Shown here piece after piece: positions 24,622-33,696 of a DNA stretch of 64,000 bases. The notes under the pieces are model-generated. The model saw nothing but the letters and a program-made list of their open reading frames with translations, did not search any database and was not told the origin of the DNA. Each line of letters begins with the position of its first letter. Within the stretch, counting starts at the first letter, position 1. Source of the DNA: Niabella sp. (GTDB taxonomy: Bacteria; Bacteroidota; Bacteroidia; Chitinophagales; Chitinophagaceae); the NCBI RefSeq assembly GCF_030150205.1, contig NZ_JASLGT010000008.1, forward strand, positions 736,872 to 800,871, given 5' to 3'. The translations under genes and the position numbers were made by a program.

Positions 24622-25803
24622 ATGAATCAGCGGGAACTTTTTTTACAGCATGTAGGCCAAACTTCAACGGCTCCTTTAGCATTGGAGATTTCCCGGGCAA
24701 AGGGCTGCAGTCTTTTCGATATCAATGGCAAAGCATACATCGACCTTATTGGCGGTATCAGCGTTGCGAATACGGGCCATGGACATCCGGAGGTGATCGA
24801 CGCTATCAAAAAACAGTTAGACAACTACCTGCATGTAATGGTTTATGGAGAGGTGGTTCAAAGTCCGCAGGTGCAATACGCCAAACTGCTGGCCGATCAT
24901 TTGCCGGCCAGTCTGAGTTCCGTTTATTTTACCAATTCAGGGGCTGAAGCCGTGGAAGGCGCTATGAAACTGGCCAAGCGCTATACCGGGCGCACACAGA
25001 TCATTGCCGCCAAAAACTCTTATCACGGTTCTACCCAGGGAGCATTGAGTATTTTAGGCGACGAATACTGGCGCAATGCTTACCGGCCGTTACTGCCCGG
25101 TATTTTGCATACCGATTATAATGATACGAACTGGTTACACCGGATCGATGCTGCTACCGCCTGTGTCATTCTTGAAACCATACAGGCAGAGGGCGGCGTG
25201 CTTGCACCGGATAAAGCCTGGTTACAAGCGGTACGGGAGCGATGCACCGAAACCGGCACCCTGCTGGTGCTGGATGAGATACAAGCAGGTTTTGGAAGAA
25301 CCGGCAAGCTCTGGGGCTTTGAACATTTTGATATCGTTCCGGACATCCTCTTGCTGGGGAAGGCGCTCGGAGGCGGCATGCCGCTGGGCGCATTTATCAG
25401 CGACCGGAAGATCATGATGTCGTTAACGGAGAACCCCGTGCTGGGCCATATCACCACCTTTGGCGGACACCCTGTTTCCTGTGCAGCGGGTTATGCAGCA
25501 TTACAGGTGTTATTAAAAGAACAACTGGCGGAAACCGTTCATCAAAAGGAAGAGTTATTCCGGTCGCTGCTGAAGCATCCGAGGATTAACCAGATCCGTT
25601 CGTTTGGGTTGTGGATGGCGGTAACCTTCGATTCTTTTGAAACCAATAAAAAGATCATTGACCGGCTATTGGAAAGGGGCGTATTTACTGATTGGTTTTT
25701 GTTTGCGGCATCCAGTTTTCGCATTTGTCCGCCATTAACCATCACCGAAGAGGAAATAAAAAAAGCATGCAGCCTGATTAATGAAGTTTTAGAAACCCTA
25801 TAG
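24622..25803 (+). CDS. Class-III PLP-dependent aminotransferase
   Basis: The 393-residue protein belongs to the acetylornithine/GABA aminotransferase fold class. Seen in order: LIGGISVANTGHGHPEV, SVYFTNSGAEAVEGAMKLAK (phosphate-binding), YHGSTQGALS, LDEIQAGFGRTGKLW with the Asp that contacts the PLP ring nitrogen, and LLGKALGGGMPLGAF with the Lys that forms the Schiff base. HITTFGGHPVSCAAG follows. Substrate cannot be assigned, and acetylornithine, ornithine or a beta-amino donor are all possible. The gene is 29 bases before rpiA on the same strand, probably one operon. Confidence 0.85.
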   Translation: MNQRELFLQHVGQTSTAPLALEISRAKGCSLFDINGKAYIDLIGGISVANTGHGHPEVIDAIKKQLDNYLHVMVYGEVVQSPQVQYAKLLADHLPASLSSVYFTNSGAEAVEGAMKLAKRYTGRTQIIAAKNSYHGSTQGALSILGDEYWRNAYRPLLPGILHTDYNDTNWLHRIDAATACVILETIQAEGGVLAPDKAWLQAVRERCTETGTLLVLDEIQAGFGRTGKLWGFEHFDIVPDILLLGKALGGGMPLGAFISDRKIMMSLTENPVLGHITTFGGHPVSCAAGYAALQVLLKEQLAETVHQKEELFRSLLKHPRINQIRSFGLWMAVTFDSFETNKKIIDRLLERGVFTDWFLFAASSFRICPPLTITEEEIKKACSLINEVLETL

Positions 25804-25832
25804 GGCTTACAGCCATTTAAAATGCAGATACC

Positions 25833-26510
25833 ATGAACGAACAGGAAAAAATCAATGCGGCGTTAAAAGCGGTTTCTTTTGTAAAAGACGGACAGATCGT
25901 GGGTTTGGGCACCGGCTCCACCGCCTATTTTGCCATAAAGGAAATCGGGCAGATGGTTCGTGAGGGGCTGCAGATCCGGGCCATACCTACTTCTGATGCA
26001 ACCCGGCAGCTTGCTGAAGAATGGAATATTCCTATGGCCGATATCAATGATATCCAAACGATCGATGTCACCATCGACGGAGCCGATGAATTCAACAACC
26101 GTCTTCAGCTGATCAAGGGCGGCGGCGGTGCATTGCTGCGTGAAAAGATCGTGGCCTCCATCACCCAAACGCAGCTCATCATTGCAGACGCATCCAAACA
26201 GGTGGAAAAGTTAGGCGCCTTTAAGGTGCCGATTGAAGTGATCCCTTTTGCAGCCAATGCCGTTTCCCGTAAATTAAGCGCCCTGAACGGAACGGCCACC
26301 CTCCGGGTTAAGAACGGCCATACGTATATCACCGACCAGGGAAACCATATCCTGGATGTTAGCTTTGGTTTGATTGATGAACCAGGTTTACTGGCAAAAG
26401 AGCTGGATCATATCACCGGCGTTGTAGAACATGGATTGTTCATCGATCTGGCCGATTATATTATTGTTGGCAAGGGCAACGGGATAGAGATCATTACAGC
26501 AGGGGGGTGA
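25833..26510 (+). CDS. rpiA: Ribose-5-phosphate isomerase A
   Basis: The 225-residue protein interconverts ribose-5-phosphate and ribulose-5-phosphate in the pentose phosphate pathway. The phosphate loop GLGTGSTAYFAIKEIG is near 25-40. The catalytic region IDGADEFN and LIKGGGGALLREKIV supplies the Asp, Lys and Glu of the active site. The end, VEHGLFIDLADYIIVGKGNG, is typical. Length matches the family (about 220). It is downstream of the aminotransferase gene. Confidence 0.96.
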   Translation: MNEQEKINAALKAVSFVKDGQIVGLGTGSTAYFAIKEIGQMVREGLQIRAIPTSDATRQLAEEWNIPMADINDIQTIDVTIDGADEFNNRLQLIKGGGGALLREKIVASITQTQLIIADASKQVEKLGAFKVPIEVIPFAANAVSRKLSALNGTATLRVKNGHTYITDQGNHILDVSFGLIDEPGLLAKELDHITGVVEHGLFIDLADYIIVGKGNGIEIITAGG

Positions 26511-26581
26511 AGTTTCAAGTTTTAGGTTTGATGTTTCATGTTGTGCCCCGTTTCAAACCAGGTGTCTGGTTTCCACAATGC

Positions 26582-26630
26582 GTTTGAGGTGGTTGAACAT
26601 TGTTGAATATAGTTTAAGACGGTTGAATGT
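26582..26630. repeat. GTTGAA array with ten-base period
   Basis: GTTGAA occurs at 26592, 26602 and 26622, with the variant GTTTAA at 26612 and TTTGAG one step before, all at steps of ten bases. The same word and period form the large array at 52451-52550. It lies in the convergent gap between rpiA and the DUF5686 gene. Otherwise 26511-26762 holds no gene. Confidence 0.7.
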
Positions 26631-26762
26631 TACGATCCGCTTATCATTCTCACATTTCTTATTTCTTATTTTAGAGTGCGGTCATCGAGCCGTAACGGCA
26701 TCTCCATTTTCAAATTTCCACTCCCGATAGCCATCGGGACTCAAATTTTCAGATCTGCGCCC

Positions 26763-29228
26763 TTACAAATTCAGCCGGATGCTTCCAAAAACACCGAATT
26801 TTTCCGTGGAGCTCCGGAGCGCATCTTTGGGCAGCAATCTCCAGATAAAGTCTACACGAAGAAAGTGCAGGATATTGTCGATCCCTGTTCCTACTTCAAG
26901 ATAGGTTTTTCCGTCCAGCGATTGAAAGGTATGTCCCTCTTTAAAATTCAGCGCCTTATTGGCGTCCGATAAAGATCCCCAAAGCGCTTTCACCGTATAA
27001 AACTGACGGAACTTAAGCGCCGGTATCGCTTTAAAAATACCATTGCCGATATTGTGCTCGAAATTGATACCCAGGAACTGATCATGAATGAACTCGTAGC
27101 GGTTCATCATGTTAAATGCATATTTATTATAATAATACAGTTCATTGCCCGGCGCTACATTCAGGAAGGTATACGGCAATGTACCGAAGGTTTTGCCTCC
27201 GTAGGCCTGGTAAGAAATGATTCCGAACGGCGGTGTTTTGATATTATCGGAAATACTTCCCTGAACCTTTGTGTAATTGTACCGGCCGCCCAACAGTCCG
27301 GAAACTCCTTTTGAAACCGTAGCTTCCACAATCGGGTAAGGACTGCCCAGGCTGGTCCTGTAAAAATGCGATTCAATAAATTTTTCCTGGAAAGCGTACC
27401 GCAGCCGCAGGGAGATTTCTGCAGCCCTCAGCGGGTTGCTGCCGGTGCCAAATGAATCTGCCGGCACCAGGTTTTTCAACGGTGTATAGGTACGGGAATT
27501 GAATCCCAGCAAGGTGGAAAAACCGCCGCGGGTTTCATTAAAAAATTCAACCTGCCATTTTTCCAGGCTGATAAACTTTAGCGGTATATTGGGTTTGCGG
27601 ATGGCAAAGGCAAAAATATTATCGGAAGTAATTTCCCCAAAATACACCTGGCCAAAGTCCATGTCTTTTTGATACCCCATGTACCAGTACCGGCGCGGAT
27701 CTTTCCGGGGAAGATAAAAGAGTTCACCCTGTCCTTTTAGCTGCTTGTCGCCAAAACCATATGCCAGGTAGGTATGCCAGCGGAATTTTTTATTAAAGTG
27801 TTTATTGCTGGCAATATCAAACCGGGTCCGGAATCCTTCCCAGGAATTTCCCGTAAACCAGTTATACGCCGAACCCAGCTCTACATTACCGATATTGATA
27901 TACCCTGTGGCCAGGAAACCTACCTGCCGGGTTATTTTCTGGAAGGGAGCTGCATTCACAATGGTGTCCATCATTTTGATGATCCCCTGTTCCGTGTTCG
28001 TAAGGCCTTCATGCCGGGCACTGTCCCAATAAACCCGGTCTTTTGCACCAGAGCCGGCCTTTACAATGATCTCTTCCTGGGTTTTATTTTGCAGCAACCG
28101 GTTCCGCACCGTGGTATCATTTACCAGTACATGCTGATAGGTACTGGTCTTACGCCCGATCACCCCGGGAACCCGGTTATTAAACGGAGAAAAATCAACC
28201 ACCAGTTTATCTTTTGAAATAAACCAGGTGCTGTCGTTGATCTTTTTGTATTCCTGTATCAGGCTCAACCGTTCGAGGAAGTTCACATCGGCTTTTTTAT
28301 CTAACCGCAGGTTCATTTTCTGAACCGCAAAGCTTCCGCCCTCTACCCAGCAATCCCCTTCAAATGTATTCATTCCCTGACGCCGGGGTATAAAAACCAG
28401 GTGGTAATACTTGATTCCGCCGATGCGTTGCGTATCGCTTACATTGTATTTATAATAAAAATCGCCATTGTTGCTTACCGGGCTGATAAACTCTTTATTG
28501 AACACATTAATGAAATCATTATAAATATTGATCACCTGGTCCATTCCGCCCAGGAACTTTATCATGCTTTCATTTTTGATACCATTGGTGTTTACCCCTT
28601 TGATCTCCTCCCGCCTGCGCTGCGGCCGTCTTTGAAAATAATAATCAGAAACCGATTCTGTCAGATAAGTGGGCAGCACTTTTACTCCCTCCGAGCTGTC
28701 CAGGTTCTTTTTGATCAGCTCATTCATCGGCCGGAAGGGTTTGATGCTGGCGATCTTCTGGATGCTCCGGATGTTTTTAAGATCCATTTCCATCTTATTG
28801 TACAGTTCGTAATAGAAATTATCGAACCGGCGGAAGCGGTCATTTTCCGGTTTATGCTTCACAATGTTCTTCCAGAGCCAGAGTCCCATATCTATTTTAG
28901 CCTTAACCACCACGCCATTGTCATAGGTTTTGGGTTCCAGATAAACTGCCATCCCTTTTTTAAAAGCCGTTACCGGCAACAGCTGGGTTTCATAACCAAC
29001 GTTAGAGATCTCCAGTGTATCGGCAGGCCATTGTTTTGCTTCAAAATGAAAATTGCCTGCCGAATCGGCAATGAAGCCGGTGCCGGTATTTTTGAACTGA
29101 AACGAAACAAATGGCACCAGTTCTTCGCTATGCTTATCCCTTACCACACCGGAAAGATCATTTTGCGCCCATAAGTTTACCTGCAGCAGCACGATCCAGC
29201 ACAATAAGACCAATCTCATCATTCGCAT
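26763..29228 (-). CDS. DUF5686 outer-membrane protein with carboxypeptidase-regulatory-like domain
   Basis: The 821-residue protein has a signal peptide (about 1-22, LVLLCWIVLLQVNLWAQ). A beta-sandwich carboxypeptidase D regulatory-like domain spans about 24-105 (LSGVVRDKHSEELVPFVSF, ISNVGYETQLLPV). The large DUF5686 region contains FDNFYYELYNKMEMDLKNI and RRPQRRREEIKGVNTNG. The C-terminal half alternates like a beta-barrel and ends GVFGSIRLNL. The architecture resembles TonB-dependent-receptor relatives without a plug, placing it in the outer membrane. Function is unknown. The gene is monocistronic and convergent with rpiA. Confidence 0.85.
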   Translation of the reverse strand: MRMMRLVLLCWIVLLQVNLWAQNDLSGVVRDKHSEELVPFVSFQFKNTGTGFIADSAGNFHFEAKQWPADTLEISNVGYETQLLPVTAFKKGMAVYLEPKTYDNGVVVKAKIDMGLWLWKNIVKHKPENDRFRRFDNFYYELYNKMEMDLKNIRSIQKIASIKPFRPMNELIKKNLDSSEGVKVLPTYLTESVSDYYFQRRPQRRREEIKGVNTNGIKNESMIKFLGGMDQVINIYNDFINVFNKEFISPVSNNGDFYYKYNVSDTQRIGGIKYYHLVFIPRRQGMNTFEGDCWVEGGSFAVQKMNLRLDKKADVNFLERLSLIQEYKKINDSTWFISKDKLVVDFSPFNNRVPGVIGRKTSTYQHVLVNDTTVRNRLLQNKTQEEIIVKAGSGAKDRVYWDSARHEGLTNTEQGIIKMMDTIVNAAPFQKITRQVGFLATGYINIGNVELGSAYNWFTGNSWEGFRTRFDIASNKHFNKKFRWHTYLAYGFGDKQLKGQGELFYLPRKDPRRYWYMGYQKDMDFGQVYFGEITSDNIFAFAIRKPNIPLKFISLEKWQVEFFNETRGGFSTLLGFNSRTYTPLKNLVPADSFGTGSNPLRAAEISLRLRYAFQEKFIESHFYRTSLGSPYPIVEATVSKGVSGLLGGRYNYTKVQGSISDNIKTPPFGIISYQAYGGKTFGTLPYTFLNVAPGNELYYYNKYAFNMMNRYEFIHDQFLGINFEHNIGNGIFKAIPALKFRQFYTVKALWGSLSDANKALNFKEGHTFQSLDGKTYLEVGTGIDNILHFLRVDFIWRLLPKDALRSSTEKFGVFGSIRLNL

Positions 29229-29401
29229 TCTATCATGGGGTTTTCAACATGTTCAGTGATCTCATCCGTATATTTGCGCGTTCTAAAACGGCCGTATTTT
29301 CCGGAAAAGCAGTACGGGCCTCCCTGCGGTACGTTATTTTTGTACTGATCACAAAAAGGTCCGGAATGTTTCATGGCCTAAAAGTAAAGTAAAGATTTGT
29401 T

Positions 29402-30046
29402 ATGTTATCAATTCATCGTTTTGTCTTCAATCCGTTCCAGGAAAATACCTATATCCTTTACAACGAAACCGGGAAATGTATCATCATTGACCCTGGGTTT
29501 TCCAACGAAACGGAGCGCAACGAATTCCTCCGGTTTATTGACGAAAAAAAACTGCAACCGGTTTACCTGCTCAATACGCATTGTCATATCGACCACATCC
29601 TGGGCAACCAGTTTGTATCCGACACCTGGAAATTGCCGCTGCATCTCCATAAAGGGGAGCAGGTTGTATTACAATCCGGGCCCAAAGTGGCGGAGATGTA
29701 TGGCTTTTCTTTTGCGCCTTATACCGGCCCGCTGGTTTTCCTGGATGCGTCGGACACCATTTCCCTGGGAGATGATATCCTTACCCTGCTTTTTACCCCC
29801 GGGCATTCACCGGCCAGCCTGTCATTTTACCATAAAGAAAGCGGTATCCTTATCAGCGGCGATACCCTGTTCAGCGGCAGCATCGGGCGTACTGATTTGC
29901 CGGGTGGCGATTTTGCTACGCTGGAGCATTCCATCCGGACCCAGTTGTATACCCTGCCGGATGATACAAAGGTCTTTTCCGGTCATGGCCCCGGAACCAG
30001 TATCGGGTATGAAAAAAGAAATAACCCCTTTATCCAGGATTTATGA
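29402..30046 (+). CDS. GloB-like metallo-beta-lactamase fold hydrolase
   Basis: The 214-residue protein begins LSIHRFVFNPFQENTYIL, a common start of the small glyoxalase II-like group. Zinc ligands are in NTHCHIDH (the THxHxDH motif, near 60-67), TPGHSPASLSF, SGDTLFSGSIGRTDLPGG and the final FSGHGPGT. It probably hydrolyses a thioester such as S-lactoyl-thiol or a related compound in the cytoplasm. The short form lacks the C-terminal glutathione-binding domain of classical GloB. It is a single gene with a hairpin spanning its stop codon. Confidence 0.88.
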   Translation: MLSIHRFVFNPFQENTYILYNETGKCIIIDPGFSNETERNEFLRFIDEKKLQPVYLLNTHCHIDHILGNQFVSDTWKLPLHLHKGEQVVLQSGPKVAEMYGFSFAPYTGPLVFLDASDTISLGDDILTLLFTPGHSPASLSFYHKESGILISGDTLFSGSIGRTDLPGGDFATLEHSIRTQLYTLPDDTKVFSGHGPGTSIGYEKRNNPFIQDL

Positions 30047-30061
30047 TCCGGTAAAGGGGTT
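30023..30061 (+). terminator. Hairpin over the stop of the GloB-like gene
   Basis: AACCCCTTTA and TAAAGGGGTT form a perfect ten-base stem, with an inner GGAT/ATCC stem. The left arm is inside the last codons of the gene. There is no strong T-run on the plus strand (CTATTCGTTTG), so termination is likely but not certain. Confidence 0.45.
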
Positions 30062-30267
30062 CTATTCGTTTGTAAATGAGTTTTATACCTGATGCAATAG
30101 AAGTTTCAGGTTCAAGGTTGTGCACAGTCCGCACTTGATGACAGATCTCCAATCACAAACCTGATCAGCTGATTGCTAACCACTGAAAGCTGAGAACTGT
30201 TTAAGGTTAGATTCCATTTCATACCCGATGTGCAATCCAATTTCCACATTTTCACATCTTCAAATTC

Positions 30268-30768
30268 CTAATACCTCCGGATCTGTTCTTTCAGCAGTTT
30301 TCGTGCAAAGTGGATACGACTTTTGATCGTTCCCAGGGGTTCTTTCAGATATTCTGCTATTTCCTGGTATTTATACCCTTCAAAATACAGGCGGAACGGC
30401 ACTTTAAAGGTTTCGGGGAGTCCTTCAATAGCCGCATTGATCTCTTTCTCCCTGAGCGAGCTTTCTGCCGTATTGACCACAGAAACCTGGCTCATATTGA
30501 TCAGGTAGTCTTCCGGGGTGCTGTCTAAAATGGTTTTACGTTTTACATTCCTGCGGTAATCATTAATAAAGATATTCCGCATGATGGTAAAAAGCCATGC
30601 CTTTATATTGGTTCCGGAGTTGTATTTTTCTGAGTTTGCCAGTGCTTTATAAAGCGTTTCCTGGTAAAGATCATTCGCTGATTCTGAGTTCTTTGTAAGA
30701 TTTACAGCAAAGGGTTTCAGAAAATCCGCATTGTCTACCAACAGTTCATTAAATTCTTTATTTGCCAT
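30268..30768 (-). CDS. ECF-type RNA polymerase sigma factor
   Basis: The 166-residue protein has region 2 near 15-80 (FAVNLTKNSESANDLYQETL, NIKAWLFTIMRNIFINDYRR) and region 4 near 110-165 (GLPETFKVPFRLYFEGYKYQ, EIAEYLKEPLGTIKSRIHFA). No anti-sigma gene is beside it, unlike the sigma operon at the left end. Small ECF factors of this form are frequent in Bacteroidota and often stand alone. Its regulon cannot be read here. Confidence 0.93.
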   Translation of the reverse strand: MANKEFNELLVDNADFLKPFAVNLTKNSESANDLYQETLYKALANSEKYNSGTNIKAWLFTIMRNIFINDYRRNVKRKTILDSTPEDYLINMSQVSVVNTAESSLREKEINAAIEGLPETFKVPFRLYFEGYKYQEIAEYLKEPLGTIKSRIHFARKLLKEQIRRY

Positions 30769-31020
30769 AACCCGCCTTTTTTGAAATTTGTCTAAATTAA
30801 AGCTTTACCCGGTAAGCGCAAAGTCGCTCGTCCAATTATAACAAAAAGTTTACCGTTTGAAGACACCTGACATTTTGCCCGGCTGGGGGAACGTTTCAGG
30901 TTTCGGTTCAATGTTCCGTTTTATACTTGATGATTTATGGGCTATTTGCTGTTGCTTGGGGGACATATAGACTGGGGAGACAAGGGAATTATTGCAGGCT
31001 TAAGGTTCAATGTTTAATGT

Positions 31021-31216
31021 TAGAGCCGATTAACACCGGTATGTGCCAATCCCCGATCCCGGATGGAATCAACTGAAAGCTAACGGCTGACTGCTAACAG
31101 CTTTAAGCTTTTAGCATTCAGATAATCCTGCGCTGTTACTCCCAGCTTCCGCATCTAAAACAAATCACGATCTCCGGTTGTCATCGTCTGAAAGCTGACA
31201 ACTGATCACTGAAAAC
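31021..31216. repeat. Direct repeat, copy 1
   Basis: This copy begins TAGAGCCGATTAACACCGG. The 82 bases 31117-31198 are identical to 31345-31426. The flanking parts differ at a few positions and by a one-heptamer length change. It includes a heptamer tract (AGCTAAC, GGCTGAC, TGCTAAC, AGCTTTA, AGCTTTT, AGCATTC). Confidence 0.9.
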
Positions 31217-31241
31217 CAGTTCCAGGTGTAATATTCAATGT

Positions 31242-31449
31242 TAGAGCCGATTAATACCGGCATATGCCAATCCCCGATCCCCAATGGAATCAACTGAAAG
31301 CTAATGGCTGATCGCTAGCAGCTTTTAGCATTTAGCTTTTAGCGTTCAGATAATCCTGCGCTGTTACTCCCAGCTTCCGCATCTAAAACAAATCACGATC
31401 TCCGGTTGTCATCGTCTGAAAGCTGAAAACTGATTGCTGAAAACTGATA
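31242..31449. repeat. Direct repeat, copy 2
   Basis: This copy begins TAGAGCCGATTAATACCGG, 221 bases after copy 1. It shares the identical 82-base core (31345-31426) and ends in heptamers CTGAAAG, CTGAAAA, CTGATTG, CTGAAAA, CTGATAA. The heptamer tract is one unit longer than in copy 1, so copies of the seven-base unit appear to be gained or lost. Confidence 0.9.
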
Positions 31450-31464
31450 ACTACCTCCTACCCG

Positions 31465-32205
31465 CTAAAGACCGCTATTTAATATACGTCCGTTTGCAAG
31501 CAGCTCCTGCAGTTTAGCGGGAATGGTCAGTGTTTTCAGCCGGGCCATATGCCCTTCGTGGTGCAGATCGGTTCCTACAAATGAGTAGAAGTCGTGATCG
31601 AGCAGGTATTGGGCAATCTCCTGTACCCGTGCCCCATATCCGCCTGTAACCGAAAGCAGGTTTAGCTGAAACTGTACCCCGTTATCCTTTATTTCATGAA
31701 ACAGATCCCATTTTTTGTATAAATAAATATACCGCTCCGGATGCGCAAGTATGGGCTGGTACCCCGCCATCAGTACATCAAACAGGACGTTTTTCATGGA
31801 TAGCGACTGATGCATGGTGGAGAATTCCGTTAAAACAAGATTATCCTTAATTGTCAGCAGTGGTTCTTTCTTTTGCAGCAGCTCCAGCATATGATCATCC
31901 AGAAAATATTCTGCAGCCGCTTCGATCTCGATCTCCACCTGGTTTTCCTTCAACGCCTTGCGGAGTTGATCCAACCCTTTTTCAATAATTGCCGGTGTAT
32001 TTTTATACAGATCCCAGAGTATATGCGGTGTGGTGATCAATTTAGAGTAGCCCAGTTCCTTAAAATCCCGGATCAGGGCTATAGAAGTTTCAAGGTCAGG
32101 TGCGCCATCGTCGATCCCCGGCAGCAAATGAGAATGCATATCGGTTCTTACTAATGTGTAATCTATTGGCTGTTTTTTATTTTTACTTGAGAAAAGACCA
32201 AACAT
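31465..32205 (-). CDS. CpsB/CapC/YwqE-type tyrosine phosphatase (PHP fold)
   Basis: The 246-residue protein has the PHP metal motif DMHSHLLPGIDDG (His24, His26), then TTPHIL, ILAHPERY and GTDLHHEGH. These are metal ligands of the CpsB/YwqE phosphotyrosine phosphatases. Such enzymes dephosphorylate the Wzc-type tyrosine kinase and its targets, tuning capsule or EPS chain length (family knowledge). The matching Wzc-like kinase is encoded at the other end of this locus. It closes the minus-strand polysaccharide block. Confidence 0.88.
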   Translation of the reverse strand: MFGLFSSKNKKQPIDYTLVRTDMHSHLLPGIDDGAPDLETSIALIRDFKELGYSKLITTPHILWDLYKNTPAIIEKGLDQLRKALKENQVEIEIEAAAEYFLDDHMLELLQKKEPLLTIKDNLVLTEFSTMHQSLSMKNVLFDVLMAGYQPILAHPERYIYLYKKWDLFHEIKDNGVQFQLNLLSVTGGYGARVQEIAQYLLDHDFYSFVGTDLHHEGHMARLKTLTIPAKLQELLANGRILNSGL

Positions 32206-32295
32206 ATGTTACTGAAATTGGAAGCAAAGATAAATTTTTAAATCCGGACCGGGCCTTTCATCCGGAAAATAGATATCCTGCTCCAATCATCTAAA

Positions 32296-33567
32296 TCAAA
32301 CATTGCTTCGTTGCCGGCGCAGTAAACGTTCCTGCTGTTTTTCAGAAGCGGTGGGTTGTATATTGTTTCGTGGGCTTCCTTTTTTATTTAATAAAGCATA
32401 ATACAGCGCCCTGAAATCTGCAGCCAGTCTTTTTACGCCAAACCGGTCCGAAACAAAATCAACCCCGGATTGCCCGATCCCCGCCCTTAATGCGTCATCA
32501 TTCACCAGCGCCAATAAATGATCAAAAAGCTGTTGCCGGTCCTGAACGCCGGCCAACAATGCCGTTTTTCCATCTTCTACCACATCTTTTACACCGCCCA
32601 CATTTGTAGCAACAATCGGCTTATTTCCAGCCTGGGCTTCAATGAGGCTTACAGGCGTACCCTCATTGAGCGAGGTCAGGCAAACAATATCCAAACCGGC
32701 ATTCACCACATCCATATCCGATCTCCAGGACGTAAAAACCAGTGGCTGCCCCTGCCACACTTCACCGCTGACGCAATAGGAAATATTCAGCGCTCTTGCC
32801 TTCTCCTGTATATGCGGGCAGGATGTACCATCTCCCACAATAAATGCTCTTATTTTTTTTGTAGTATGCTTCAGCACATAGGCCAGCGCATCCAGGAACA
32901 GGTCGTGATTTTTTACCGGTACCAAACGCCCGGTAATGCCAATGGCGATCTCATCCGCGGCTAAATCAAATTCCTTCCGGAATGCCTGCCGTTTTTCATC
33001 CTGGCCTTCCATAAACCGTTCCAGCTGAAAGCCAAGAGGTACCACCTGAAATTTGCTTTCTTTGGCAATTTTGTATTGAACGGCCAGTTCTGATTTTTGC
33101 TCCGGGCTGATGGCGATCAATGCCGTGCTTTTCTTTGCCAGGTAACGTTCTATATTCAAAAAAACCTGGGTCTTGGCCTTATTAAAATAGGAATGAAATA
33201 CATGGCCGTGATAGGTATGCAAAATTACCGGTACTTTCATATGATACGCCGCAAGCCGGCCTACCGCTCCCGGCTTCGCCGCGTGGGTGTGCACGATATC
33301 CGGTTTAAATTCTTTAATAATTTCGGTAATCCGGTGATAGGCCTTATAATCTTTCAACGGATGAATAGAACGGCCCATTTCCGGAACCAGTAATGGTTTT
33401 ATACCCATTTGCTCAGCCAGAAAGCTGGCATCCTGTTCGTGGTATTCCTTCTCGCCTACTACCAGCAGGGTTTCAAAATCCGGTTCAAGAAATTTCGTAA
33501 GATTCAATACGTTATAAACCGGTCCCCCGGTAATCAGCCGGTTATGAATACGCAGTATCCTTGGCAT
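32296..33567 (-). CDS. Family 4 glycosyltransferase
   Basis: The 423-residue GT-B protein starts PRILRIHNRLITGGPVYNV with the acceptor-domain nucleotide-like loop. The donor half contains GITGRLVPVKNHDLFLDAL, AFIVGDGTSCPHIQEKA and the EX7E-type segment SLNEGTPVSLIEAQAGNKP. A basic C-terminal tail (SEKQQERLLRRQRSNV) may bind the membrane. It probably adds one sugar of the repeat unit. It is 90 bases upstream of the phosphatase gene and downstream of a terminator, so it needs its own promoter. Confidence 0.88.
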   Translation of the reverse strand: MPRILRIHNRLITGGPVYNVLNLTKFLEPDFETLLVVGEKEYHEQDASFLAEQMGIKPLLVPEMGRSIHPLKDYKAYHRITEIIKEFKPDIVHTHAAKPGAVGRLAAYHMKVPVILHTYHGHVFHSYFNKAKTQVFLNIERYLAKKSTALIAISPEQKSELAVQYKIAKESKFQVVPLGFQLERFMEGQDEKRQAFRKEFDLAADEIAIGITGRLVPVKNHDLFLDALAYVLKHTTKKIRAFIVGDGTSCPHIQEKARALNISYCVSGEVWQGQPLVFTSWRSDMDVVNAGLDIVCLTSLNEGTPVSLIEAQAGNKPIVATNVGGVKDVVEDGKTALLAGVQDRQQLFDHLLALVNDDALRAGIGQSGVDFVSDRFGVKRLAADFRALYYALLNKKGSPRNNIQPTASEKQQERLLRRQRSNV

Positions 33568-33614
33568 TTTACAAAAAGTTTACATCTGTGTTGAAAAAAA
33601 ACACCAGTTTTCGT

Positions 33615-33650
33615 CATAAAAAACGCCCTGTTTATTTGTATTAACAGGGC
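33615..33650 (-). terminator. Terminator after the UDP-glucuronate decarboxylase gene
   Basis: On the minus strand GCCCTGTT pairs with AACAGGGC around a ten-base loop, followed by GTTTTTTA. It separates the decarboxylase transcript from the downstream glycosyltransferase-phosphatase pair. Confidence 0.8.
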
Positions 33651-33696
33651 TTGATACCACAAGGTAAGAAAGTTTTATGAAAAATGGATGAGTAAA

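Larger units (their letters stand above)
30769..31464. other. Non-coding gap of about 700 bases made largely of repeats
   Basis: No credible gene is present. From 31021 the gap consists of two long direct copies (see the repeat entries) rich in heptamers such as AGCTAAC, GGCTGAC, TGCTAAC and AGCTTTA. It lies exactly between the ECF sigma gene and the start of the polysaccharide locus. The part 30830-31000 holds nothing recognisable. Confidence 0.7.

Noticed and set aside
28401..29174. 257-codon open frame on the plus strand
   Set aside because: It lies wholly opposite the well-supported DUF5686 gene and shows no family signal.
29397..30092. 231-codon frame overlapping the GloB-like gene
   Set aside because: It is another frame of the same DNA. 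The zinc-ligand motifs belong to the frame starting at 29402.
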